Positions 1 through 10,292 of a stretch of 64,000 nt of DNA are shown piece after piece (position 1 is the stretch's first letter; each line of letters begins with the position of its first letter). The notes beneath the pieces were generated by a model. That model was not told where the DNA came from. It did not search any database and was given only the letters and a program-made list of their open reading frames with translations. A program made the translations under genes and the position numbers. Source of the stretch: Leishmania donovani (lineage: Eukaryota > Euglenozoa > Kinetoplastea > Trypanosomatida > Trypanosomatidae); the NCBI RefSeq assembly GCF_000227135.1, contig NC_018262.1, positions 1,573,841 through 1,637,840 of the forward strand, given 5' to 3'.

Positions 1-1452
1 GCTGGAAGGACGAACCGAGGGGATGAGGAGGAATCAGCGAGTTGCTGTCGCGTATGTGCTTTGGTTGTATGGCACACTGTTCTGTTGCTCAAACGTTTAT
101 CCTCTCTCGTGCTGGCATCGCATTATGGTCTATCTCAACTCCGTGTGCTAACAAAACCCAGAGGAGTGCGAAGCAACGATAGATGTTGAAACCGTGATAC
201 ACACAAAGCAAACGAAAGGAATAAAGGACGAGCGTCGCCGCGCACCGGCCACAAGTTTCGCGGAAGAAAAAAAAGACGTGCGCTCTGCACGGGTGTGCTG
301 TGTGTGCGTGTCTTCACGGCCTCCTCCTCTCGACGCAAGGGCCGCCTGTGCCATTTAGCGAAGTATGACTTTGAGTCTCGAGCGTGCCAGAACGCTGGCC
401 CACGGAAAAGATGACGCCCGTGCCCGTGTAGTGGCTCCGTCTCGGCTGCGTGTGCATGCCCTCTCTCCGTGCCTCACGCCGTTGCTGTGGGCTCTTGTCT
501 GCAAGATCGCCTCTCTCCCTTACCCGCCCTCCCTCACCCTCTCAGCTTTTGCCGTTATCTGCCGTCTTCACTCCTGCTGGTGCTCTTCTGCTCCATCGTT
601 CGTGCGGGCGTGCGTGTGTGCGTGGAACTTGCGCTCTCAACACCTGTACCTGCACGAACCCGCCAAACTTACCCAGACCGGTCGCGCGGATTCGATGACG
701 CGCGCGCACGCACACCTGACTCTTTTCTTATCGATTTCGCTTACTATGTGACGTTTATGCTCTCATATCTCTGTGTGCGTTTGCGCTTCTGTTTTACCTT
801 CGTCTGCGCGTCCTTTCCCACCCCATCTCGCCAGCTGTCTGCTGAGTGTAACACAATCGTGACGCTCCAAGTAGCCCCCCTTCTCCCAACAAAGAACAAA
901 CAAAACGCACGGGAAAACGCGAGCCGGAAATCCCCACCAACACGGTCCCCACCCCCAGTCGTACGCCAGCATCGCTTCTGTTTCCTTCCTCAATTTTGCT
1001 GCTCCCCTTTGTGCCCGTAAGCTTCGGTGTGTGCGCGTCTCTGCGTGCGCGTTTTCAACGTATATCTCCTCTGGGGAGGGGTCAGACATCGTCGCGAGAC
1101 TTCAAGGTTCCTTTTGGGGAAGCCCCCGAAGGCAGGGCATCCCTACCACTTCTGAGGTGCCTGCTTCGCATTGCATTCCGCCGTCGAGGCAAGACTTTCT
1201 CTCGAACACGTCATTGGCATTCGAACGTGTACCTTTGCTCGACGCTGTCGTGGCGCACCTGCAAAGCAAACTTACGACACACCTTCGCTGACGAATCGCA
1301 AGAGGACGGCTTGCAGAAACCAACGTTTTTTTTTTTCTTTTCAAAGACCGTTTCAGGGCTCTCTCTCCACCCCTACCGTCTCCCATCTGTTTGACACAGA
1401 CGGCGTGAGGTCGCATTAGCTCGCGCACAACTGATTGCATCTCACTTGCGCC
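1..1452. other. Spacer and 5' UTR upstream of the first PKA gene
   Basis: No open frame here has convincing coding character; the frames present are short, biased in composition and mostly lack a good ATG. The end of a preceding gene is not visible. The stretch at 1325-1356 is a T-rich tract ending in CAG and a second AG lies near 1399. Either could be the spliced-leader acceptor for the PKA gene that follows. Confidence 0.5.
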
Positions 1453-3058
1453 ATGCTAGTGAGTGTGGGGCCGAAACCTGAGGTGGCTGGCACAGCCCAA
1501 GTACCCCTTGGGCCCACGAGGACGAATGTGCACGGCGCATTTCCCATCATCGCCGCTTCGTCCAGGTCGGCGCATGCGATGTCTCCTGGCACGTGGTCCT
1601 CCTCTTTAAAACCCAAGGTCGAGTGCAACGTCACAAAGCCGGACACCTCCAGCTGGAAACTCTCGGATTTCGAACTGAAGAACACGCTCGGCACCGGCTC
1701 CTTCGGCCGCGTGCGCATCGCCCACCGCAAGGGCACGGAGGAGTACTACGCGATCAAGTGCCTGAGAAAGCGCGAGATCATCAAGATGAAGCAGCAGCAG
1801 CACGTTGCGCAGGAAAAGGGGATCCTAATGGAGCTGTGCCACCCGTTCATCGTGAACATGATGTGCTCCTTCCAGGACGAGAAGAAGGTGTACTTTGTGC
1901 TGGAGTTCGTCATGGGCGGCGAGATGTTCACGCACCTGCGCACTGCCGGGCGGTTCCCGNNNNNNNNNNNNNNNNNNNNNNNNNNNNNNNNNNNNNNNNN
2001 NNNNNNNNNNNNNNNNNNNNNNNNNNNNNNNNNNNNNNNNNNNNNNNNNNNNNNNNNNCTCTTTAAAACCCAAGGTCGAGTGCAACGTCACAAAGCCGGA
2101 CACCTCCAGCTGGAAACTCTCGGATTTCGAACTGAAGAACACGCTCGGCACCGGCTCCTTCGGCCGCGTGCGCATCGCCCACCGCAAGGGCACGGAGGAG
2201 TACTACGCGATCAAGTGCCTGAGAAAGCGCGAGATCATCAAGATGAAGCAGCAGCAGCACGTTGCGCAGGAAAAGGGGATCCTAATGGAGCTGTGCCACC
2301 CGTTCATCGTGAACATGATGTGCTCCTTCCAGGACGAGAAGAAGGTGTACTTTGTGCTGGAGTTCGTCATGGGCGGCGAGATGTTCACGCACCTGCGCAC
2401 TGCCGGGCGGTTCCCGAATGACGTTGCGAAGTTCTACCAGGCGGAGCTGGTGCTTGCGTTCGAGTATCTGCACTCGCTGGACGTGATCTACCGCGATCTG
2501 AAGCCGGAGAATCTTCTGCTGGACAACAAGGGGCACGTGAAGGTGACGGACTTTGGGTTTGCGAAGAAGGTGCCAGACCGGACGTTCACGCTGTGCGGGA
2601 CACCGGAATATCTTGCGCCGGAGGTGATCCAGAGCAAGGGCCACGGGAAGGCGGTGGACTGGTGGACGATGGGCGTGCTGCTGTACGAATTCATTGCCGG
2701 ATACCCGCCGTTCTACGACGACACGCCGTTCCGAATTTACGAGAAGATCCTTGCTGGGCGGCTGAAGTTCCCGAACTGGTTCGACGGCCGTGCGCGCGAC
2801 CTCGTGAAGGGGCTGCTGCAGACAGACCATACGAAGCGCCTGGGGACGCTGAAAGGCGGGCCGGCGGACGTGAAGAGCCACCCGTACTTCCACGGTGCGA
2901 ACTGGGACAAGCTGTACGCACGCTACTACCCCGCGCCGATCCCTGTGCGGGTGAAGAGCCCTGGCGACACGAGCAACTTCGAGAAGTACCCGGACAGCCC
3001 GGTCGACCGCACGCCTGCGCTGACGTCGGCGCAGCAGGCGGAATTCAAGGAGTTTTAA
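1453..3058 (+). CDS. PKAC: cAMP-dependent protein kinase (PKA) catalytic subunit, copy 1, interrupted by a false gap
   Basis: This AGC-family serine/threonine kinase phosphorylates proteins when released from its regulatory subunit; in trypanosomatids PKA acts in the cytosol and flagellum. Seen in sequence: glycine loop GTGSFGRV, AIKCLRK lysine, catalytic loop YRDLKPENLLLD, DFGFAKKV, activation loop RTFTLCGTPEYLAPE with the PKA-type Thr, and a C-terminal FKEF hydrophobic motif (FxxF). The first ATG after the likely splice acceptor is at 1453; an internal in-frame ATG at 1579 would give a shorter N-terminus. The stretch 1602-1959 is repeated exactly at 2059-2416 on either side of 99 Ns, so the gap is an unmerged contig overlap. 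Counting 1453-1959 plus 2417-3058 gives an intact frame of 382 residues. The gene has a near-identical partner at 36716-37796. Confidence 0.93.
1602..2416. repeat. 358-bp exact direct repeat flanking a 99-N gap (assembly artefact)
   Basis: Bases 1602-1959 equal 2059-2416 (offset 457), with Ns at 1960-2058. The repeat ends exactly at the gap edges, which is the signature of two contigs whose overlap was not merged. It is not a biological tandem duplication: removing one copy restores a continuous kinase frame. Confidence 0.93.
1960..2058. other. Assembly gap, 99 N
   Basis: A run of 99 unknown bases. Because the flanks overlap each other by 358 bp, no sequence is actually missing here. Confidence 0.97.
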
Positions 3059-3492
3059 ATACAGCTGCTGCNNNNNNNNNNNNNNNNNNNNNNNNNNNNN
3101 NNNNNNNNNNNNNNNNNNNNNNNNNNNNNNNNNNNNNNNNNNNNNNNNNNNNNNNNNNNNNNNNNNNNNNCTTGCTGGGCGGCTGAAGTTCCCGAACTGG
3201 TTCGACGGCCGTGCGCGCGACCTCGTGAAGGGGCTGCTGCAGACAGACCATACGAAGCGCCTGGGGACGCTGAAAGGCGGGCCGGCGGACGTGAAGAGCC
3301 ACCCGTACTTCCACGGTGCGAACTGGGACAAGCTGTACGCACGCTACTACCCCGCGCCGATCCCTGTGCGGGTGAAGAGCCCTGGCGACACGAGCAACTT
3401 CGAGAAGTACCCGGACAGCCCGGTCGACCGCACGCCTGCGCTGACGTCGGCGCAGCAGGCGGAATTCAAGGAGTTTTAAATACAGCTGCTGC
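2750..3492. repeat. 322-bp exact direct repeat flanking a second 99-N gap (assembly artefact)
   Basis: Bases 2750-3071 equal 3171-3492 (offset 421), with Ns at 3072-3170. The second copy (3171-3479) looks like a truncated PKA C-terminus with its own stop, but it is a redundant contig end and not a pseudogene. Confidence 0.92.
3072..3170. other. Assembly gap, 99 N
   Basis: A run of 99 unknown bases between overlapping contig ends, with no missing sequence implied. Confidence 0.97.
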
Positions 3493-5233
3493 CTCGCGGT
3501 ATTATTTTCACGTGTGCATCTCGTTCTATGGGCAAATGTTTGTGCTCAGTCTCGAGGTCTGGTGTGTGGTTTTAGCTGCTGCAGCCTGTATCCATCTGAA
3601 GGCGCTTCTTTTATTTTTGCCTTTTCGGCACTGCTAGCTTCCCGAGCTTCTGTTATGGGGAAAGATCTGTATTTTGCGCGCCTACGGTAACCTGTTTGGA
3701 ACCCCTCTTATTTCATAATTTGCACTCGACTCATCGAATTTCTAACGTCGACTTTACATGTTTGTCTATCTTCCTCTTCTCTGCCCTGAATGTAGTTGTA
3801 CACACGTGTGCACGTGTATGCGTGTGTGCGCGTGTGGCCGGTCTTCTCTTCGTCTCCGTTTTTATCATCTCTTTATGTTCATTTTTTTTTGTTTCCGAAA
3901 AGGGGTTGTGTGTGTGTGAGGGGGGGGGGCACACGGCTGCGCGTGCTGCTTTTTTTTTTTTTTTTTTCGCTTCGCTTTGTTTCTGATGTGCCTTCAAAAA
4001 GAGAAGGAAGAACGGGGGGGGAGACACGACCGTGGAATGAGCACCATGCTCTCTGTAGCTGATGTTGTCATGAACCGTTGGCGTGCCTTTTCCTTTCTTT
4101 GTTCTGTTTGTATTATTCTCATCTCACATCCCCAGTCCTTCGCATGCAGCCGTGAGTACAGCACAAACGAAACGCGTTGCGGCGTCTTTCTGTTCCCACT
4201 TCGTCGACTTTGCGGCGCCGTGATACGAGGGCAGGATGGCGGTTTGCTCTCCCTCTTCTTGCTTGCTTGTTCGATGTGCAGCGCGCGTTTTCTTCGTTAT
4301 TTATTTATTCTTGCACGATGAAATAAACGGACGCCTGTTTGTATTCTTTGTTCTTGTCTCGGCCTCTGTGCTCCGTGTGTACGGGATTTGTGATGGAACC
4401 ACACATGTGTAGGGGCACTGCGGAGTGAGGGAGAGAGAGAAGGGGGAGGGGTGCCCGCCCCCCGCCCCCTCCTCCGACTTTCGTAGTCGCGTGTAACCGA
4501 CAACGACGACTACTACACGGCTCTCTTTTTTTTTTTCGCGCCATACGTCTCTTCGCCCTCGCTTGCCTTTGCGATTTTCTGTCGTTAGCGATTTTGCGCA
4601 ATACGTATGCTTAAGCATATGCATGTATATGTATATATATGTTTGGGTGCATGTACGGTTAATGAAGCCCATTCGCGTGATGGCTTTCATTTTGGCATCG
4701 CGGTGTGCACCTCCAGGTTGCGCCATGTGTATTGGAGGGCGTGTTCATTGTCTTTTGCCCTCAATCTTCGTGTGCGCCGCCTTCCTTTCCCTCGTCTGCT
4801 CGGTGATATACCAAGAGTGGCTTAGCGTTTTTTTCCCCCGTGTACCAGTTTTCTCTAGAAGTCCGATGTATGCGAACTTTCGAGTGTACTTCTCTCTTCC
4901 TCTGCACGCTGAGCGTTGTGTGCTTGCATGGAACCGCACTGTGAGGGGCATGTCTGTGCGTGTGTCTTCCAGTCGTTGAAGACTGTAGTCGCCTTGTGTT
5001 TCTCCTTTGCTTCGTCTTTCGCGTCTCTCTCCATGTCTTCGTCTCGCGCTTCTTGTCATGTGGGAAAGGGGCACCATCACCTTCCCCCCCCCCCGTGGGA
5101 AGGGTGAGGCTCTGCGTATCACATGCACACATGAGCAGAACGCTACATATAGATGCGCTGCAAATATGTTCTTGTTGGTGTCTCGATTTTTGAATGGCTT
5201 GACCAGTGTGGAGAGAGGGGAAGTGCAACCTCG

Positions 5234-5257
5234 ACACACACACACACACACACACAC
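5234..5257. repeat. (CA)n microsatellite
   Basis: Perfect AC/CA dinucleotide run of 24 bases in the 3' UTR of PKA copy 1. Confidence 0.9.
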
Positions 5258-5508
5258 GCAGAGAACAACAAAGCGATGCAGACGTAATAAAAGAAAAACA
5301 GACAAACAAGGAGGGAGCCATGCAACTCAGTGTCGTGCGCCATAAATTTCACTGTCGTAGGTAACCTCAGCGGCACTGCTCGCTGATGTGGACTCGTGCA
5401 CGGTAGTAGTAGTCGCTGCACACTGTCTCCTCTCTTGTTTTCCTTACGGTTTTCACTCTCCTTTTGTTTAGCTTCTTCCTCTTGTCTTTTTCTCGCCTTT
5501 GCAATCAG

Positions 5509-6060
5509 CCCCGATACCGGGGAGGAGGAAAGACGCATGCCTCAGTGCGTGTGGTATCTCAGGGGGCCAGCGCCCCCCACTCTGCTAAACCCAATCGGCC
5601 GTACTATCCCTGCCAAATGCCGAACCACCCCTCTGGTGGTGACAGGGTCGGGTGCCTACGCCACAGAGTTGTCGGGGCGGTGCGTCATTACTGATGTTGG
5701 TGGTAAGGCCCTGGATGGCGTTGCCCCGGCGTGACGTGCAGCAATGAACACGCTTGCGCCATCCATATGATGGACAGAGCGCCAGCGTGGCTCGAACGCA
5801 TCTCACCCGGCCCTCGCTGCCCAGTGCGGGGAGGCTGAGCGACGCCGAGGAACGCACTGCGTGGCGGCTGGAATGATGACAGCGCGTCTGTGAGACCACC
5901 TGCGAGGCCGGGGCGGTGCTCTAAGGTGACCGACTCGGCGCATTGCTGCAACCCACGCCTACGACTGCTTCGCACCACGCGAGGTGGGCCTGTGACAGCT
6001 GGGAATCAAGTGGAACTGAACGCACGTTCTGCGGCAGGGCGAACACCCTGGGGGAAAAAA
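5509..6060 (+). mobile_element. SIDER-like short degenerate retroposon (SIDER2 type probable)
   Basis: A 552-bp segment that stands out from the CT-rich UTR by balanced GC composition. It begins with the inverted motif CCCCGATACCGGGG, contains a strong GGGGGC/GCCCCC hairpin near 5559-5576 and ends in an A tail at 6055-6060. Length, A tail, orientation and position in a 3' UTR fit the SIDER family of extinct ingi-related retroposons, about 0.55 kb long and abundant in Leishmania 3' UTRs. SIDER2 copies are known to promote mRNA decay, so this one may regulate the PKA transcript. I recognise the opening as SIDER-like from memory; target-site duplications were not clear. Confidence 0.72.
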
Positions 6061-7352
6061 GCATTCTTTTCAGTCTGTGTCAGACATGCTTTTCCTTCTT
6101 CGTCTTGCTCATGAGAACGGAGGCCCTTTGCTTTGTGTTGTCCCGAAGTCCCCCTCATGCTCTTCACCGCCGAGCTTCTGAAGGAACAAAGCATGCGATC
6201 AATACGGCGCGCCACCGTGATGCTCTCTGTCCTGTGTGCTTGTGTGTGCGCGTGCCACACACAACGATGTGCCGCTTCAATCGCTGCGCCCTTCACGTTG
6301 GTGAATGTCTCTTGAGGGCGCTTAAAAAAGGAAGAAAAAGCGTGCTTTCTGTGCGCTTCTCCTTCAGCGCGGTCTAGTCGTGGGTATATAAAGTTGACGA
6401 AGAGAGATGATGAAGGGAGCCGGTGCCTGTGTCAAACAACAACAAAAAGAAGACATCTCGTGCTGAGATGGAGCGCCTTCCGTCGTCAGCGTACGTGGAG
6501 GGCAGGGGTGCACATACATGCTCGGCCTGCTCAAAATGCTTCAGCTCTTTTCAAGTTTTGCACTAGCAGTGCAGAGATGGTGCGTGCTGCGGATGCGCGA
6601 GGGGCAGCTTTACACCGCCCTCCTCCTGCGAGGACAGACGGAGGATGAGAGTGAGCTGAAGGTGACTCAAAGTGCTCCGCAAGCAAGCACCACAATTGGT
6701 ACTTCGCGTTGCGCCGCGACTACATCCTTCGGTTTTAGCATTAACGCTTTCACGAAGGCCGACGACTTGACCTCTTCCTTTCATCACCTTTGCCTTCCCG
6801 CATGCTGACATTAGCGTCCTTGTTGGCGCGCGCGCACAGGTGCTCACGAGACACTGCACCCATCTTCTCTACTTCACGAAGCAGAGGATCACCGCTGTTC
6901 GCATAGAAACGAAGAACTTGCACGCGCGCAAGCACAAGCGGACAGGAGGCGCACCAAGCACAGGCAAGCATACGCTTGCTGTCGCACCGCGAAGACTCCT
7001 GCTTTAACTTCATAGACACGCGCTTTTCATGTGCACTGCTCATATGAAAAGCTCTCTGCTCTCTCTGACGAACATTGTTCCTAGCAAGGGGCTGTCTCGT
7101 TTCTTCTCACATACGTGGCGCTCTAACCTCCTCTTTTGTGACTGCCGCGCAGGCCGCTGCGAGGAAGGCGTGTGCGCGCCTGTGCATGTGTTTGTGCGCA
7201 TCGAGCTTGATGCCGTAGTTCCTCAGAGGCGATATAGTGGACTCCTCTTCCCTCAACCGAGTTGGTTTGCTCTTCGCCTTTAGCGTTGGCGTTGAAAAGG
7301 CAAGCGCGCTCTTGTCACGAATTCACGCGAAGCAAGTGCCGGTATATCAACA

Positions 7353-7414
7353 TCTCTTTTCTCTCGCTCTCCTGTTTCATCTTCATCGACGTGCTCCTTG
7401 ACTTGCTTGCTCAG
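7353..7414 (+). promoter_or_regulatory. Likely spliced-leader acceptor for the SUMO ligase gene
   Basis: A long CT-rich tract ends in CAG at 7412-7414, 96 bases before the ATG at 7511, with no intervening in-frame ATG. This is the usual trypanosomatid trans-splicing context. The AG at about 7485 is an alternative. Confidence 0.5.
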
Positions 7415-7510
7415 GCGCTTGGTTTTCTTGCCCTCCCCCTCCCCTTTTCTTCCCGAACACAAAAACCGAGGCGAGTACGCTTAAGGTTTTGTGCGCTCTC
7501 GCGCACAACT

Positions 7511-9667
7511 ATGGCTCATGCCAATGACAACAGCTCTTTGCGCGGCATGACTGAGAGTGACTGGCGGCGGTTGCACAGCCGCATCATTCCCAATCGTATT
7601 TCGCTACCGGAATTCAAGAGCATCGTTTCGGACGGTACCGTGCACGATCACTATCTCGCCAAAGATCTTCACAAGATCATGCAGGAGCTTCGCGATCTCT
7701 TGTACGAGCACGGCGAGCTGCGCGAGGCCTCCGTGCTTCCCTTGAGCGGGAAGAAACAAGAGCTGTCGCGCGCGGCGGCGACAGCGGTTCGGCTGATAGA
7801 CTGTGGCGGCGACGCCATTCCAGCTCTGCGTCGGCCCTCCGATATCAGCTCGGGTGCAACAGGGGCATTAGGTGACCTTCAATTCTCCACCTCCCCCACC
7901 CTCGGCAGCGCCAGTGACACGCGACTCTCTGATGGTGGAAAGGGCAGCGCTGCGGATGCGCTCTCACTCCAGCCGCCTCAAGCGACGGCTTCAACTCTGT
8001 CCATCAGCCCTCGGCGGTCTTCGCGTGTGCTGCCACTCACTGACCACATTCAAGAAGAGGGGCAGACACTTGTGTCTGGTCACTCTCTCAACATGGCGCC
8101 GCAGCCTACGGTTTTACCGCCTTCTTCAACGAGGGCCTCACCCGCCTCTTCACCACCCTCGACGCACGCGCGAGAGAAGGCCGCGCCTCCTGGCGGTAGC
8201 ACTTGTCCTGCACACGCAAGTGCCAGCACAGCATCAGCAGGGTTTTCAACGCGCTTTCCAGCGTCACGGACGGCGAACGCGCGCGTCTCGTCGACCGTCG
8301 CCCACAACGCCGCAGCTTCGTACGCTTTAGTCGGTGCGCCATCTACTTCTTCAGCGTCCCCAGCAGCACCGCCGTCTCTGCTCACTGTGCCGCTTTCGAC
8401 GCCCGCGTCGAACGAGATCGCGCAGCTGAACGAGTCAGCGCCGCCGTTCTTTCGAATCCTGAGCGTGCCGCGTCGATTTCAGCTCCGCTTTGGCTCGTCG
8501 ATGCTGCGGTTCGAGATCCCGGCGCAGTACGTGGACGGCGTCAATAGCCGTCAGCTCCGCATCTACATGATTCCGCTGCGGCACCCCAACACGCCAGCGC
8601 GCTGGCCGACGGCAAAGGAGATTGTGGTGTACGTGAACAAGCAGTGCGTCATGACACCGTGGAAGCGCTCGTGGCCGGACCGTGAGCGGGAGGTGGCCGA
8701 GACGTACCTGCCACTGGACATCACGTACCTGCTGAGCCGCAACACCGATGCTCAGCATGTGCAGGTGGACATTCACAACAAGGAGTACCAGACGCCCGCT
8801 ATTCTGGCGGTGGTGCAGCTACGATCGCTGGAGGAGGTGACGGAGTGGATGCTGTCCTCACGACTGGGTTGCCGGAATGCGGTGCAGGCAAGACAAATGC
8901 TGCTCAGCAGACCGTCCAGCGCCAATGCGCTCGCGTCGACATCGTCGGCAAGTCTGCTGCTGTCGAACAATGCGGTGATTCAGCGCACCTACGCGGCGAT
9001 CATGGCAGACGACGAGGAAGACGACGGCCTCGAGATGGACGATCCCGTCATCACCACAAAGTGCCCCATTTCCCAGCTGCCTCTCTCCGTCCCGGTGCGC
9101 GGAAGCCGGTGCACCCATCTGCAGTGCGTCGATCTCAACGCGTTTCTCGTTAGCAGCAACAAAGCGTCCTACTGGAACTGTGCTCTCTGCGATGCTGAAA
9201 TGAGACCGTGCGACGTGCGGGTGGACACAATTCTGTGGAGTTACTTGTGCACCTTCGCGTCTGTGGCCGCCTACCCGCTGTACCTGCGCTTGTCGGCACG
9301 CGCTGCGCCGAAAGAGGGGGAGCCGAGGTACCACTGGCACCCCTCAACCCGAACCGGTGAGGACGCAGACGTCGTCTTGGATGATAGCGAGAGCGACGGC
9401 GAGAACGAGCGAACAAGGGACCCGCCGTCGGTTTCAGGGCCTGCAGCGGCTTCTATAAGCGCAAGCTCCATGGAAGCCACTGCGCCTTGTAGTGAAGCGA
9501 CTTCGGTGTCGGCCCCGAACGGGGCACGGCTCCCGGCACCCCCAGCCGTTTCTCACAGAGGCGAGGCTTGGGCAGAAGGCTTGGGGCATTTGCGGAAGCG
9601 TGGCCGTGACGACGACGCATCAACTGAGGAGCCGCGCGGGACCGCTGACGATCCAATCGAGCTCTGA
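7511..9667 (+). CDS. SIZ1: SIZ1/PIAS-type SUMO E3 ligase with SP-RING (MIZ) zinc finger
   Basis: This 718-residue protein probably transfers SUMO from UBC9 to nuclear substrates. An SP-RING begins at Cys518 (CPISQLPLSVPVRGSRC, then CTHLQCVDLNAFL, then WNCALC), spanning about 518-560. Upstream, about residues 313-455, lies a region resembling the PINIT domain of SIZ/PIAS ligases. After the RING comes VVLDDSESDGE at 621-631, hydrophobic residues followed by acidic/serine residues, the form of a SUMO-interacting motif. Residues 100-300 are Ser/Ala/Pro-rich linker. The ATG at 7511 is the first in frame; the open frame upstream lacks Met. In T. brucei a SIZ1/PIAS ligase acts in nuclear SUMOylation of chromatin; orthology here is inferred. 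Confidence 0.86.
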   Translation: MAHANDNSSLRGMTESDWRRLHSRIIPNRISLPEFKSIVSDGTVHDHYLAKDLHKIMQELRDLLYEHGELREASVLPLSGKKQELSRAAATAVRLIDCGGDAIPALRRPSDISSGATGALGDLQFSTSPTLGSASDTRLSDGGKGSAADALSLQPPQATASTLSISPRRSSRVLPLTDHIQEEGQTLVSGHSLNMAPQPTVLPPSSTRASPASSPPSTHAREKAAPPGGSTCPAHASASTASAGFSTRFPASRTANARVSSTVAHNAAASYALVGAPSTSSASPAAPPSLLTVPLSTPASNEIAQLNESAPPFFRILSVPRRFQLRFGSSMLRFEIPAQYVDGVNSRQLRIYMIPLRHPNTPARWPTAKEIVVYVNKQCVMTPWKRSWPDREREVAETYLPLDITYLLSRNTDAQHVQVDIHNKEYQTPAILAVVQLRSLEEVTEWMLSSRLGCRNAVQARQMLLSRPSSANALASTSSASLLLSNNAVIQRTYAAIMADDEEDDGLEMDDPVITTKCPISQLPLSVPVRGSRCTHLQCVDLNAFLVSSNKASYWNCALCDAEMRPCDVRVDTILWSYLCTFASVAAYPLYLRLSARAAPKEGEPRYHWHPSTRTGEDADVVLDDSESDGENERTRDPPSVSGPAAASISASSMEATAPCSEATSVSAPNGARLPAPPAVSHRGEAWAEGLGHLRKRGRDDDASTEEPRGTADDPIEL

Positions 9668-10256
9668 GAGTCTACGCTTGCGCGCTTGTGAATTGCGTGT
9701 CGGTCTTAATGTATCTTTCTGTTAAAGAGATGTTTTTCCTCTTCGCATAGATCTCTCTGGGCATGGGTTGCCGACTCCAGCGTGCCCTCCAGAGGGCTCT
9801 TCAGGGGAGGGGGACACACGCACGCACGCACAAACAAACCTCTCCTGCCCTTTCGCTCAACGAATATCTTAATCTCTCTCTACTGCAAAAAAAAAAACGC
9901 AGCGACCATCAACAAGGCAGCGAAACACCAGTGAGCGGCGGCCAGGCGACCTCTGCAATCCTTGAAAATGAAAGAGAATGGCCATTTATCGCCTCACTTT
10001 TTTTTCGATTTTTTTTCGCGCTCAATTCACCCCGATGGCAAAGTTCCTCTCGGTTTCGGCAACGCCTTCAATGCCCCCGCTCTCCGCCAACTTCGTATCC
10101 AGGCAATGATGTCTGCCAGCGCGTTGCCTCTCACCTTCGTCGCCCCTTCTTGAATCTGTTTCCACCTCGACTTCCCCCGCTTCGCTCCACGATTCACTTG
10201 CCTTCCCCGCACTTGCATGCCACCACCAAACGCACACCCCCAACACGCGAACACTG

Positions 10257-10257
<1 letters not shown>

Positions 10258-10290
<33 letters not shown>
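10258..10290. repeat. (CA)n microsatellite
   Basis: Perfect CA run of about 33 bases inside the long pyrimidine-rich spacer. Confidence 0.9.

Positions 10291-10292
<2 letters not shown>

Larger units (their letters stand above)
3480..7510. other. Long 3' UTR/intergenic spacer between PKA copy 1 and the SUMO ligase gene
   Basis: About 4 kb without a credible gene. It holds T-rich and G-rich homopolymers (about 3915-3970), a CA run at 5234-5257, a SIDER-like retroposon at 5509-6060 and, near its end, the splice-acceptor region of the next gene. The open frames seen are short and low in complexity. Confidence 0.6.

Noticed and set aside
365..751. 128-codon ATG frame upstream of PKA copy 1
   Set aside because: Cys/Leu/Ser-rich translation of CT-rich DNA, overlapped by other frames of equal quality, and no conserved motif.
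3171..3479. Apparent truncated PKA pseudogene after the second gap
   Set aside because: It is an exact copy of 2750-3058 ending at an N gap, so it is an unmerged contig end.
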